From Apostichopus japonicus (lineage: Eukaryota > Echinodermata > Holothuroidea > Aspidochirotida > Stichopodidae): a stretch of 64,000 bases of DNA. Shown here one piece after another: positions 37,801 to 50,640 of the stretch (its first letter is position 1; each line of letters begins with the position of its first letter). The DNA is taken from contig NC_092579.1 in assembly GCF_037975245.1 (NCBI RefSeq), positions 999,001 through 1,063,000 on the forward strand, in the 5' to 3' direction. The notes beneath the pieces are model-generated. The model had not been told where the DNA came from, searched no databases, and saw only the letters and a program-made list of their open reading frames with translations. The position numbers were made by a program, and so were the translations under genes.

Positions 37801-39164
37801 TATAACCGGAAAAAGTCGCGTTTATTCCACATGAAAAAGCTGCTGGAGAATTTAGTCTGTTATAAGTCAATGAGAAAAGTAACTCTTGTAACAATATGGA
37901 GCGCATTATACTAAAATTCGACATACCGGAGATTTCGGCAACATATTACCAAATATGTTGACAACAATATGTTCGTAATGAAATTTGTCATTGTAACATT
38001 AAAAATTGGTCTTGAACTGAAAAACGAATCTACATATATTTTCAGAACTAAAAACAGGATTTTCGGAACTAAATTTAAAAAAAATGTGGAACTAAATTCA
38101 AAATTTTCGGAACTAAATTCAAGCATTTTGGAACTAAATACAGGATTTTCGGAACTAAATACAGGATTTCGGAAGTAAATACAGGATTTTCGGAACTAAA
38201 TTCAGGAATTTCGGAACCAAGTACAGGATTTTCGGAACTAAATACAGTTTTTTTCAGTACCAAACGCCGTACCAAACACAAACAATCAAACGGCGCCATT
38301 TTGATTTCCCTTGCCCTGGATACATGCAAGGGATATCTTTATTTCCAATCTAAGTTGTGTCGGATTTTATCTGGCCATCGTGGATGATCGACTGAGTCTT
38401 TACTTCGCTGGTCCGTGGTAAGTATCTAGGGACAGTAAGGGGACCAAGGGGAAGGAAGGGAACAGATGAAGAAGAAAAACCGTGAGTACACTTTTTCTAT
38501 ACTAAATGTTCCGGATCGTCATACTAACACTGGAAGAAGTCGCACTCAAACAATTTTATCGACGTACATTGAGACCCCATTTGAAACACAATTTAAATCA
38601 TTTATTCAACGGATACGAAACAAAGCTTAATGAATTACAAATCCCACCGTAAATTATAAATAATTATTTGTAATTCCAAACTAACTACGCCTAGTCACGA
38701 TAAGCCATTTATTCTATCTATAAAAAAAAGTGTACTTAAAACTTATTTAACAATTTTTAAGTATCTAAATACAAATGGGAAATTAAACAAATTTAGTCGA
38801 TACAAAACGTGCTTAATTACTTAATTCCATTCCAATTACAAATCACCATAACTTATCTCGCGGGTAAGTGGATGAACTTAAACCAACAATTATAAGAAAT
38901 CTGACATTCCATTCTCCTTTAAGAGAGAACGATATTTAGCGCATGCCTCTACGTTCTCTCCAGGTTCTTCAAATTTGAAGACCACAAAAGTATCCATTAT
39001 TTCTTTTGCCTGATAGCTCACTTGTATCTTCATCGCTGATGGCGATAAGAACAAGTTTAGGACTTTTCTGTACACCTTTTCAATTTTGTTTTTTACAGCA
39101 AGCGTACGTTTGTAACGAAAATGTTCTGGGGAACATTATTATGAAGCTGAAGGCGCTACTATAA
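34888..39164 (+). CDS. Candidate small three-exon gene, unrecognised product (81 aa)
   Basis: Exon 1 (34888-35030) starts at GTCGCCATGG, a strong start context, and ends at CAG|GTATAT. Exon 2 (37293-37329, 37 nt) follows TTTTTCAG and ends AGG|GTAAGT. Exon 3 (39099-39164) follows a T-rich acceptor TTTTTTACAG and ends with TAA. Phases agree across all three. The product starts MEIDVLLQQQKCIRNEEVIN and is polar to mildly hydrophobic without low complexity. I recognise no domain. The 141-residue frame that continues past exon 1 becomes Phe/Tyr-rich and looks intronic. Exon 3 overlaps a candidate antisense exon, so at most one of the two is probably right. Confidence 0.27.
36801..37206. mobile_element. 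Non-autonomous hAT-like element with perfect 8-bp duplication
   Basis: A 406-bp element with inverted ends CAGGGGTAGGA / TCCTACCCCCTG (one extra base on the right). The octamer AACTTGGG is identical on both sides (36,793-36,800 and 37,207-37,214). G- and C-rich subterminal tracts resemble the other elements in the window. No transposase. Confidence 0.87.
38040..38255. repeat. 21-bp minisatellite
   Basis: About ten copies of GGAACTAAATACAGGATTTT plus C, with variants. As 21 is a multiple of 3, heptapeptide repeats appear on both strands; I take these as by-products. Confidence 0.93.
38285..38417 (+). promoter_or_regulatory. Possible promoter and non-coding first exon
   Basis: A GGCGCCATTTTG word (YY1-like) at about 38,293 is followed 115 bp later by a consensus donor, CCGTG|GTAAGT at 38,418. 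This looks like a first exon, and the next acceptors on the strand are at 39,098 and 39,514. Only motif-level evidence. Confidence 0.2.
38890..39125 (-). CDS. Candidate terminal exon, unrecognised
   Basis: On the minus strand an acceptor (ATGTTCCCCAG) opens a 78-codon frame ending in TAA. Residues are protein-like, e.g. VKNKIEKVYRKVLNLFLS, a segment FVVFKFEEPGENVEACAKYR, and a SDFL end. An upstream minus-strand stretch 39,540-39,650 has compatible phase and AG/GT borders. I recognise no family. It overlaps the third exon of the + candidate. Confidence 0.25.
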
Positions 39165-39795
39165 CTTTACACTTATCATTTTAAGTTCAGTAATATTTTT
39201 TTTAAATATCTAATTCATTAAAAGACCTAGTTTTCAGCGAAAACAGTACATAATTTTGCTTTCATGAAAGTATGACGCTTGAATACAAGCGTTTCACCCA
39301 ATTATCCATACCGTACCTCGCTAAGAAATATCTCAAAGAAATGTTCTAGACATCAGCTCGTTTGGTTTTACTTTTCCAACCACATTCATTACCATGGCAT
39401 TCCACCACACCATATCTTCCCTTCCCGAAAAAGTATGGCTAAGATATAACTTATGCATATGAACAACAACTGCAAAATAATTGCAAACTGAAGCTTACGA
39501 AAGGGATAATACAGCCTGTGTATTTTTATGTACAAACGAACTTTACCGAACGGCAGTTCCATACCTGCCGATGTCGATTGCATTCTCGCGCTATTGACGG
39601 TATCGCAAAAAATAGACAATACCGAGGCATTCTGGAACCGGTTACACCAGCAACAACCGATTCTGAAAATAAAACCGTGTCAAGTTCAATTTGCTATGTG
39701 CACTTTTCGGTGATGTCAGTTTACAGTAAGTGATCTAATAATGAAAACGTTGATTTACGCTTGTCACTTGTTGTTTGTATTGATGTAAAAAAATG
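39165..39795. other. No firm gene; short open frame on +
   Basis: Between the candidate exons and the satellite field. A 61-codon + frame at 39,528-39,713 has a protein-like composition (DVDCILALLTVSQKIDN) and follows an acceptor-like ATAATACAG at 39,514, but has only a weak donor (CG|GTGATG) at its end. Confidence 0.3.
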
Positions 39796-39799
39796 TAGG

Positions 39800-41060
39800 C
39801 ATATTAATGTTCTATTGTTGTAGTGTATTTATTCATAGATACAGCTGTTATGTTAAGTGTTGCAGGCCACATATATTCATAGATAGGCCTACATTATGTC
39901 ATGTTAGGGTTGCATGCCACGGATATTCATAGATACAGCTGTTATGTAATGCTGTAGCCACATATTCATAGCTACATATGTCATGTTAGTGTTGCAGGTC
40001 ACATATATTCATAGATACATCTGTTTTGTTAGTGTTGTAGGCCACATATATCCATAGATACAGCTGTTATGTTAGTGTTGCAGGCCACATATTCATAGAT
40101 ACATCTGTTATGTTAGTGTTGCAGGCCACATATATTCATAGATACAGCTGTTATGTTAGTGTTTTAGGCCACATATATTCATAGATAGGCCTACATTATG
40201 TCATGTTAGGGTTGCATGCCACGGATATTCATAGATACAGCTGTTATGTTAGTGTTTTAGGCTACATTTATTCATAGATATATCTGTTATGGAAGTGTTG
40301 TACGCCACATATATTCATAGATACATATGTCATATAAGTGTTGCATGCCACAGATATTCATAGATACAGCTGTTATGTTAGTGTTGTAGGCCACATATAT
40401 TCATAGATAGGCCTACATTATGTCATGTTAGTGTTGCAGGCCAAATATATCCATAGATACAGCTGTTATATTAGTGTTTTAGGCCACATATATTCATAAA
40501 TAGGCCTACATATGTCATGTTAGTGTTGGAGGCCAAATATATCCATAGATACAGCTGTTATGTTAGTGTTTTAGGCCACATATATTCATAGATAGGCCTA
40601 CATTATGTCATGTTAGGGTTGCATACCACGGATATTCATAGATACAGCTGTTATGTTAGTGTTTTAGGCTACATTTATTCATAGATATATCTGTTATGGA
40701 AGTGTTGTAGGCCACATATATTCATAGATACATATGTCATATAAGTGTTGCATGCCACAGATATTCATAGATACAGCTGTTATGTTAGTGTTGTAGGCCA
40801 CATATATTCATAGATAGGCCTACATTATGTCATGTTAGTGTTGCAGGCCAAATATATCCATAGATACAGCTGTTATATTAGTGTTTTAGGCCACATATAT
40901 TCATAAATAGGCCTACATATGTCATGTTAGTGTTGGAGGCCAAATATATCCATAGATACAGCTGTTATGTTAGTGTTGTAGGCCACATATATTCATAGAT
41001 ATAGCTGTTATGTAGATCTTTGTAAGCTACCGATATTCATAGATAAAAATATGTAAGTGA
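39800..41060. repeat. 43-bp satellite with 407-bp higher-order period
   Basis: Units of ~43 bp containing CACATATATTCATAGATACA and GCTGTTATGTTAGTGTTGTAG. Blocks with TAGGCCTACATTATGTCATG recur at a 407-bp distance (40,187 to 40,594; 40,409 to 40,816), so multi-unit blocks have duplicated. From about 41,000 it grades into the 46-bp family. Confidence 0.95.
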
Positions 41061-44000
41061 AGTTAGCAATAGATATTCATAAGTAGGCTAGGTAATAGTT
41101 GTAGACAACATATGTTCAATAGATTAATCTGCTATGTAGGCAATACATATTCATAAATAAATCCTTTAAAATCAATTAAATAAATTGATATGTAATGTAA
41201 GCCACATAGGTCTTTATTTAAATTAGACAATGTTACTTGTTAGTTTTGTAAGCCACACATATTCATTGATTAATACGATTCGAATATATTCTAAGCCAAA
41301 CATATTCATAGATTAATGCTATTCGTAAGTATCCTAAGCCACTTACATTGATAGATAACCATACATATTCATAGATCAATATGATTCATATGTATTCTAA
41401 GCCACATATCTTAATATACTAATCCATTTTGTATGTGATGTAGCCACAACTATTCACTCGTAGATAAATACATTATGTGAGTGATGTAAGCAACAGATAT
41501 ACATAGATTAATCCTATTCGATATTTGATAGATAACTCTGCAATGCAGGTCATATATACTCATAGATAAATATGATTCCTGTGTATTCTAAGCCACAGAT
41601 ATTATTAGACAAATACATTATGTAAGTGATGTAAGCCACAGATATGCTTAATTAAGATTAACTATTCTTAAGTAACGTAAGCCAAAGATATTCATAAGTT
41701 AATTTAACTATTCTTAAGATTTGTAAGACACAGATATTCATAAGTAAGTAAGTTTAACTATTCGTAAGGATTGTAAGCCAAAGATATTCATAAGTAAGTT
41801 TAACTATTCTAAAGTATTGTAAGCCACAGATATTCATAAGTATGATTAGCTATTCTAAAGTATTGTAAGCTACATATATTTATAAGTAAGTTTAACTATA
41901 TTCGTTAGTATTGTAAGCCCCAGATATTCATAAGTAAGTTTAACTTTACGTAAGTAACGTAAGCCAAAGATATTCATAAGTAATTTTAACTATTCGTAAG
42001 ATTTGTAAGCCACAGATATTCATAAGTAAGTTTAACTATTCGTAAGATTTGTAAGCCACAGATATTCATAAGTAAGTTTAACTATTCTAAAGTATTGTAA
42101 GCCACAGATATTCATAAGTAAGTTTAACTATTCTAAAGTAATGTAAGCCACAGATATTCATAAGTAAGATTAACTATTCTAAAGTATTGCAAGCTACATA
42201 TACTTATAAGTAAGATTAACTATACTAAAGTATTGTAAGCCATATATAACTATTCTAAAGTATTGTAAGCCACAGATATTTATAAGTAAGTTTAACTATT
42301 CGTAAGTATTGTAAGTCACAGATATTCATAAGTAAGTTTAACTATTCGTTAGTATTGTAAGCCACAGATATTTATAAGTAAGTTTAACAATTCGTTAGTA
42401 TTTTAATTTTTAAGCCACTGATATTCATAAGTAAGTTGAACTTAACATAAGTATTGTAAGCCACATGTATTCATAAGTAAGTTGAACTATTCTAAAGTAT
42501 TGTAAGCCACAGATATTCATAAGTAAGATTAACTATTCTAAAGTAATGTAAGCCACAGATTTTCATAAGTAAGATTAACTATTCTAAAGTAATGTAAGCC
42601 ACAGATATTCATAAGTAAGATTAACTATTCTAAAGTAATGTAAGCCACAGATGTTCATAAGTAAGATTAACTATTCTAAAGTATTGCAAGCTACATATAC
42701 TTATAAGTAAGATTAACTATTCTAAAGTATTGCAAGCTACATATACTTATAAGTAAGTTTAACTATTCGTTAGTATTGTAAGCCACAGATATTCATAAGT
42801 AAGTTTAACTATTCTAAAGTATTGTAAGCCATATATTTATAAGTAAGTTTAACTATTCTAAAGTATTGTAAGCCACAGATATTCATAAGTAAGTTTAACT
42901 ATTCTAAAGTATTGTAAGCCACAGATATTCATAAGTAAGTTTAACTATTCGTAAGTATTGTAAGCCACATATCTTCATAAGTAAGTTTAACTATTCTAAA
43001 GTATTGTAAGCCACAGATATTCATAAGTAAGTTTAACTATTCTAAAGTAATGTAAGCCACAGATATTCATAAGTAAGATTAACTATTCTAAAGTATTGCA
43101 AGCTACATATACTTATAAGTAAGATTAACTATACTAAAGTATTGTAAGCCATATATAACTATTCTAAAGTATTGTAAGCCACAGATATTCATAAGTAAGT
43201 TTAACTATTCGTAAGTATTGTAAGTCACAGATATTCATAAGTAAGTTTAACTATTCGTTAGTATTGTAAGCCACAGATATTTATAAGTAAGTTTAACAAT
43301 TCGTTAGTATTTTAATTTTTAAGCCACTGATATTCATAAGTAAGTTGAACTATTCTAAAGTATTGTAAGCCACAGAAATTCATAAGTAAGATTAACTATT
43401 CTAAAATAATGTAAGCCACAGATGTTCATAAGTAAGATTAACTATTCTAAAGTATTGTAAGCCACAGATATTCATAAGTAAGATTAACTATTCTAAAGTA
43501 TTGCAAGCTACATATACTTATAAGTAAGATTAACTATTCTAAAGTATTGTAAGCCATATATTTATAAGTAAGTTTAACTATTCTAAAGTATTGTAAGCCA
43601 CAGATATTCATAAGTAAGTTTAACTATTCTAAAGTATTGTAAGCCACAGATATTCATAAGTAAGTTTAACTATTCGTAAGATTTGTAAGCCACAGATATT
43701 CATAAGTAAGTTTAACTATTCGTTAGATTTGTAAGCCACAGATATTCATAAGTAAGTTTAACTATTCGTTAATATTGTAAGCCACAGATATTTATAAGTA
43801 AGTTTAACAATTCGTTAGTATTTTAATTTTTAAGCCACTGATATTCATAATTAAGTTGAACTTAACATAAGTATTGAAAGCCACAGATATTCATAAGTAA
43901 GTTTAACTATTTTAAAGTATTGTAAGCCACAGATATTCATAAGTAAGATTAACTATTCTAAAGTAATGTAAGCCACAGATGTTCATAAGTAAGATTAACT

Positions 44001-46623
44001 ATTCTAAAGTAATGTAAGCCACAGATGTTCATAAGTAAGATTAACTATTCTAAAGTATTGTAAGCCACAGATATTCATGAGTAAGATTAACTATTCTAAA
44101 GTATTGTAAGCCACAGATGTTCATAAGTAAGATTAACTATTCTAAAGTATTGCAAGCTACATATACTTATAAGTAAGATTAACTATTCTAAAGTATTGTA
44201 AGCCATATATTTATAAGTAAGTTTAACTATTCTAAAGTATTGTAAGCCACAGATATTCATAAGTAAGTTTAACTATTCTAAAGTATTGTAAGCCACAGAT
44301 ATTCATAAGTAAGTTTAACTATTCGTAAGATTTGTAAGCCACAGATATTCATAAGTAAGTTTAACTATTCGTTAGATTTGTAAGCCACAGATATTCATAA
44401 GTAAGTTTAACTATTCGTTAATATTGTAAGCCACAGATATTTATAAGTAAGTTTAACAATTCGTTAGTATTTTAATTTTTAAGCCACTGATATTCATAAT
44501 TAAGTTGAACTTAACATAAGTATTGAAAGCCACAGATATTCATAAGTAAGCTTAACTATTCGTAAGATTTGTAAGCCACAGATATTTATAAGTAAGTTGA
44601 ACTTAACATAAGAATTTTAAGCCACATGTATTCATAAGTAAGTTGAACTATTCTAAAGTATTGTAAGCCACAGATATTCATAAGTAAGATTAACTATTCT
44701 AAAGTAATGTAAGCCACAGATGTTCATAAGTAAGATTAACTATTCTAAAGTAATGTAAGCCACAGATATTCATAAGTAAGATTAACTATTCTAAAGTAAT
44801 GTAAGCCACAGATGTTCATAAGTAAGATTAACTATTCTAAAGTATTGCAAGCTACATATACTTATACAAGCCATACAAGCCATACAAGCCATACTTATAC
44901 AAGCCATATATTTATAAGTAAGTTTAACTATTCTAAAGTATTGTAAGCCACAGATATTCATAAGTAAGTTTAACTATTCTAAAGTATTGTAGGCCACAGA
45001 TATTTATAAGTAAGTTTAACTATTCGTAAGATTTGTAAGCCACAGATATTCATAAGTAAGTTTAACTATTCGTTAGATTTGTAAGCCACAGATATTCATA
45101 AGTAAGTTTAACTATTCGTTAGTATTGTAAGCCACAGATAATTATAAGTAAGTTTAACAATTCGTTAGTATTTGAATTTTTAAGCCACTGATATTCATAA
45201 TTAAGTTGAACTTAACATAAGTATTGAAAGCCACAGATATTCATAAGTAAGTTTAACTATTCGTAAGATTTGTAAGCCACAGATAATCATAAGTAAGTTT
45301 AACTATTCGTAAGATTTGTAAGCCACAGATATTCATAAGTAAGTTTATCTATTCGTAAGATTTGTAAGCCACAGATATTCATAGTAAGTTTAACTATTCG
45401 TTCATATTCAAGTAAGTTTATATTCATTAGTAAGTTTAACTATTCGTTTAACATTTAACATATTCGTTTAACATATTCAAGTAAGTTTAACTATTCGTTA
45501 GTATTGAAAGCCAAAGATGTTCATAGGTAAGTTTAACGATTCGTAAGTAAGGGAAGCCACAGATATTCATAAGTAAGTCTAACTATTTTAAAGTAATGTA
45601 AGCCACAGATATTCACAAGTAAGTTTAATTATTCATTAGTATTGTGAGCCACAGGTATTCATAAGTAAGTTTAACAACTCGTAAGTAATGTAAGCCACAG
45701 ATATTCATTAGTAAGTTTAACTATTCGTAAGATTTGTAAGCCACAGATATTCATAAGTAAGTTTAACTATTCGTAAGTATTGTAAGCCACAGATATTCAT
45801 AATTAGGTTTAACAATTCGTAAGTATTGTAAGCCACAGATATTCATAAGTAAGTCTAACTATTTTAAAGTAATGTAAGCCACAGATATTCACAAGTAAGT
45901 TTAACTATTCTAAAGTATTGTAAGCCACATATTTTTATAAGTAAGTTTAACCATTCTTAAGTATTGTAAGCCACAGATATTTATAAGTTAGTTTAACAAT
46001 TCTAAGGTATTGAAAGCCACATATAATCATAAGTAAGTTTAACTATTCTTAAGATTTGTATGCCACAGATATTCATAAGTAAATTTAACTATTCGTAAGT
46101 ATTGTAAGCCACAGATATTCATAAGTAAGTTTAACTATTCGTAAGATTTGTAAGCCACAGATATTCATAAGTAAGTTTAACTATTCGTAAGATTTGTAAG
46201 CCACAGATATTCATAAGTAAGTTTAACTATTCGTTAGTATTGAAAGCCAAAGATGTTCATAGGTAAGTTTAACGATTCGTAAGTAAGGGAAGCCACAGAT
46301 ATTCATAAGTAAGTCTAACTATTTTAAAGTAATGTAAGCCACAGATATTCACAAGTAAGTTTAATTATTCATTAGTATTGTGAGCCACAGATATTCATAA
46401 GTAAGATTAACTATTCTAAACTAATGTAAGCCACAGATATTCATAAGTAAGTTTAACTATTCATAAGTATTGTAAGCCACTGGTATTCATAATTAAGTTT
46501 AACTATACGTAATTATTGTAAGCAACTGATATTCATAAGTAAATTTAACTATTCGTAAGTATTGTAAGCCACAGATATTCATAAGTAAGATTAACTATTC
46601 GTAAGTATCCTAAGCCACATATA
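41061..46623. repeat. 46-bp satellite, left block (heterogeneous)
   Basis: About 120 units of 46 bp, with core GTAAGCCACAGATATTCATA followed by AGTAAGTTTAACTATTCTAA and AGTATT. The left edge (41,060-41,650) is very diverged; the main body mixes several unit variants (AGATTAACT, CAAGCTACATATACTT, TTTTAATTTTTAAGCCACTG) in recurring order, showing nested higher-order duplication of several hundred bp. It ends at the foldback element. Confidence 0.97.
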
Positions 46624-46800
46624 TTATACAAATAATAAAATGGTTATGAGTGCAATAGTGCAAATATTTCATGAGTTGAAAGATGGAATTTTCCATTCAA
46701 CGAGGCGCAGCCGAGTTGAATGGAACAAATTACATCTTTCAACTTATGAAATATTTGCACTATTGCACGAATGGAAACCATTCATTATTTGTTTTATACA
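46624..46800. mobile_element. Foldback element inside satellite
   Basis: Two ~80-bp arms are near-perfect reverse complements (left TGCAATAGTGCAAATATTTC, right its complement at about 46,747-46,766), with the centre CCATTCAACGAGGCGCAGCC continuing into its own complement. It can fold almost completely. Layout and the GAGGC-GCAGCC centre echo the foldback at 9,148. The 200 bp to its right are not satellite. Confidence 0.8.
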
Positions 46801-47004
46801 ACATTTTATATTAAGATGGGTAAAATGCACTCATGCAACAGATTGTTTTGAACAGACAGGTTTCTCTGCTCTCTTCCCATTGAAAAAAGTGCTACCAAAA
46901 AAGTATAACCCATGGTTCTATTTCATAGAGTAGAATAGAGCGGATTTTGCATGCAATCAACGAGCAATTGACCAATCAAATGACCAGAATACAATTAGGT
47001 GTTG

Positions 47005-47670
47005 CAAGGGCGGCGGAACCGGGGGGGGGGGGGCACAGGGGCACGTGCCCCCCCACTTTTCCTCAGGTTAAAAATGTGCCCTTTTTCTACATAAAAATTG
47101 AGGTGTCTCAAGTTAGCAAGAGGCCAGGGAACCAGAATGAACACTCGGGAAGGGCCGTTTCCGGCCATCTGAGGGGTTTTTAAAACCAAAAATTTTCTTA
47201 TACGCTCCGCGCCAACCGATGGTGGCGCTCCGCTCAGATAGTCGTGCATACAACTTTGCAAATCCTGGCTACGCCCCTGACTTTTAATGAATTTCTGTGG
47301 GTCAAACTCAAAGCTATTTCGAATGGAAAAAAAAATTGGTTAAGATATTAACAAGAAATAAACTCTAATTCGGAAGATTCCTTCATTAGCAACTAGCATG
47401 ATTTCACCTCATTTTGTCTCAAAAGAAAACTTGTTCCTTGTTTCCCAATTTGCACATTGGATATTGCAGTGATAGTATGAATATTTTCCTTGAGGGGGGG
47501 GGGGGGGGGCGGGACGTTGATGGAGTGATGTGTATACGCAAATAAGTTAATACAATAAGAGTTATCAAGGGTACCAAATATAAGGCTGCATCAGTCCAAT
47601 CGAATTTCTGCAAAGTGCCCTTTGATGTCGGTGCCCCCCCCCCAGATTAAAAGTGCTTCCGCCGCCCTTG
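47005..47670 (-). mobile_element. Non-autonomous hAT-like element, CAAGGG family, copy 2
   Basis: A 666-bp copy, reverse orientation relative to copy 1, with intact CAAGGGCGGCGGAA-type ends. The octamer AGGTGTTG is identical on both sides (46,997-47,004 and 47,671-47,678). Relative to copy 1 it keeps a ~70-bp segment near the C-tract that copy 1 lacks. It lies in the non-satellite gap of the satellite field. Confidence 0.92.
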
Positions 47671-47699
47671 AGGTGTTGTATAATGATTGATATCTCTGC

Positions 47700-50640
47700 T
47701 ATGCAAACCGTATGTACTCATAGATATGATTCATATGTATTGTAAGCCACAGATATTCATAATTAAGTTTAACTATTCGTTACTATTCTAACCCACATAT
47801 ATATATATAAGTGAGTTTAACAATTCATAAGTATTGTAAGCCACAGATATTCATAAATAAGTTTAACTATTCGTTAGTATTGTAAGCCACAGATATTCAT
47901 AAGTAAGTTTAACTATATTCGTAAGTATTGTAAGCCACAGATATTCATAAATAAGTTTAATTATTTGTAAGTATTGTAAGCCACAGATATTCATAAATAA
48001 GTTTAATTATTTGTAAGTCTTGTAAGCCACAGATATTCATAAATAAGTTTAATTATTTGTAAGTATTGTAAGCCACAGATATTCATAAATAAGTTTAATT
48101 ATTTGTAAGTATTGTAAGCCACAGATATTCATAAATAAGTTTAATTATTTGTAAGTATTGTAAGCCACAGATATTCATAAATAAGTTTAATTATTTGTAA
48201 GTATTGTAAGCCACAGATATTCATAAATAAGTTTAATTATTTGTAAGTATTGTAAGCCACAGATATTCATAAATAAGTTTAATTATTTGTAAGTATTGTA
48301 AGCCACAGATATTCATAAGTAAGTTTAACAATTCGTAAGTATTGTAAGCCACAGATATTCATAAATAAATTTAACTATTCGTTAGTATTGTAAGCCACAG
48401 ATATTCATAAATAAGTTTAACTATTCGTTAGTATTGTAAGCCACAGATATTCATAAATAAGTTTAATTATTTGTAAGTATTGTAAGCCACAGATATTCAT
48501 AAATAAGTTTAACTATTCGTAAGTATTGTAAGCCACAGATATTCATAAGTAAGTTTAATTATTTGTAAGTATTGTAAGCCACAGATATTCATAAATAAGT
48601 TTAACTATTCGTTAGTATTGTAAGCCACAGATATTCATAAATAAGTTTAATTATTTGTAAGTATTGTAAGCCACAGATATTCATAAATAAGTTTAATTAT
48701 TTGTAAGTATTGTAAGCCACAGATATTCATAAGTAAGTTTAACAATTCGTAAGTATTGTAAGCCACAGATATTCATAAATAAGTTTAATTATTTGTAAGT
48801 ATTGTAAGCCACAGATATTCATAAATAAGTTTAATTATTTGTAAGTATTGTAAGCCACAGATATTCATAAATAAGTTTAATTATTTGTAAGTATTGTAAG
48901 CCACAGATATTCATAAATTAGTTTAATTATTTGTAAGTATTGTAAGCCACAGATATTCATAAATAAGTTTAATTATTTGTAAGTATTGTAAGCCACAGAT
49001 ATTCATAAATAAGTTTAATTATTTGTAAGTATTGTAAGCCACAGATATTCATAAATAAGTTTAATTATTTGTAAGTATTGTAAGCCACAGATATTCATAA
49101 ATAAGTTTAATTATTTGTAAGTATTGTAAGCCACAGATATTCATAAGTAAGTTTAATTATTTGTAAGTATTGTAAGCCACAGATATTCATAATTAAGTTT
49201 AACTATTCGTAAGTATTGTAAGCCACAGATATTCATAAGTAAGTTTAATTATTTGTAAGTATTGTAAGCCACAGATATTCATAAGTAAGTTTAATTATTT
49301 GTAAGTATTGTAAGCCACAGATATTCATAAGTAAGTTTAATTATTTGTAAGTATTGTAAGCCACAGATATTCATAAATAAGTTTAATTATTTGTAAGTAT
49401 TGTAAGCCACAGATATTCATAAATAAGTTTAATTATTTGTAAGTATTGTAAGCCACAGATATTCATAAATAAGTTTAATTATTTGTAAGTATTGTAAGCC
49501 ACAGATATTCATAAATAAGTTTAATTATTTGTAAGTATTGTAAGCCACAGATATTCATAAGTAAGTTTAACAATTCGTAAGTATTGTAAGCCACAGATAT
49601 TCATAAATAAGTTTAATTATTTGTAAGTATTGTAAGCCACAGATATTCATAAGTAAGTTTAACAATTCGTAAGTATTGTAAGCCACAGATATTCATAAAT
49701 AAGTTTAATTATTTGTAAGTATTGTAAGCCACAGATATTCATAAATAAGTTTAATTATTTGTAAGTATTGTAAGCCACAGATATTCATAAATAAGTTTAA
49801 TTATTTGTAAGTATTGTAAGCCACAGATATTCATAAATAAGTTTAATTATTTGTAAGTATTGTAAGCCACAGATATTCATAAATAAGTTTAATTATTTGT
49901 AAGTATTGTAAGCCACAGATATTCATAAATAAGTTTAATTATTTGTAAGTATTGTAAGCCACAGATATTCATAAGTAAGTTTAACAATTCGTAAGTATTG
50001 TAAGCCACAGATATTCATAAATAAGTTTAATTATTTGTAAGTATTGTAAGCCACAGATATTCATAAGTAAGTTTAACAATTCGTAAGTATTGTAAGCCAC
50101 AGATATTCATAAATAAGTTTAATTATTTGTAAGTATTGTAAGCCACAGATATTCATAAGTAAGTTTAATTATTTGTAAGTATTGTAAGCCACAGATATTC
50201 ATAATTAAGTTTAACAATTCGTAAGTATTGTAAGCCACAGATATTCATAAATAAGTTTAATTATTTGTAAGTATTGTAAGCCACAGATATTCATAAATAA
50301 GTTTAATTATTTGTAAGTATTGTAAGCCACAGATATTCATAATTAAGTTTAACAATTCGTAAGTATTGTAAGCCACAGATATTCATAAATAAGTTTAATT
50401 ATTTGTAAGTATTGTAAGCCACAGATATTCATAAATAAGTTTAATTATTTGTAAGTATTGTAAGCCACAGATATTCATAAATAAGTTTAATTATTTGTAA
50501 GTATTGTAAGCCACAGATATTCATAAATAAGTTTAATTATTTGTAAGTATTGTAAGCCAAAGATATTCATAAATAAGTTTAATTATTCATAAGTATTGTA
50601 AGCCACAGATATTCATAGATTATTCTTATTGGTATGTATC
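47700..50640. repeat. 46-bp satellite, right block (homogeneous)
   Basis: About 63 units of the same 46-bp family, here dominated by AAATAAGTTTAATTATTTGT variants with GTAAGTATTGTAAGCCACAG. Much more uniform than the left block, so it expanded more recently. Diverged edge units continue to about 50,950. Confidence 0.97.

Noticed and set aside
37969-38329. Heptapeptide-repeat frames on both strands
   Set aside because: By-product of a 21-bp minisatellite; no start or splice support.
46640-46933. 97-codon + frame
   Set aside because: It runs through the foldback element and its flank; the frame reflects the palindrome and not a gene.
41061-50640. CRISPR array or centromere call for the 46-bp field
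   Set aside because: Units are contiguous with no spacers. A centromeric role cannot be judged from one 10-kb array.
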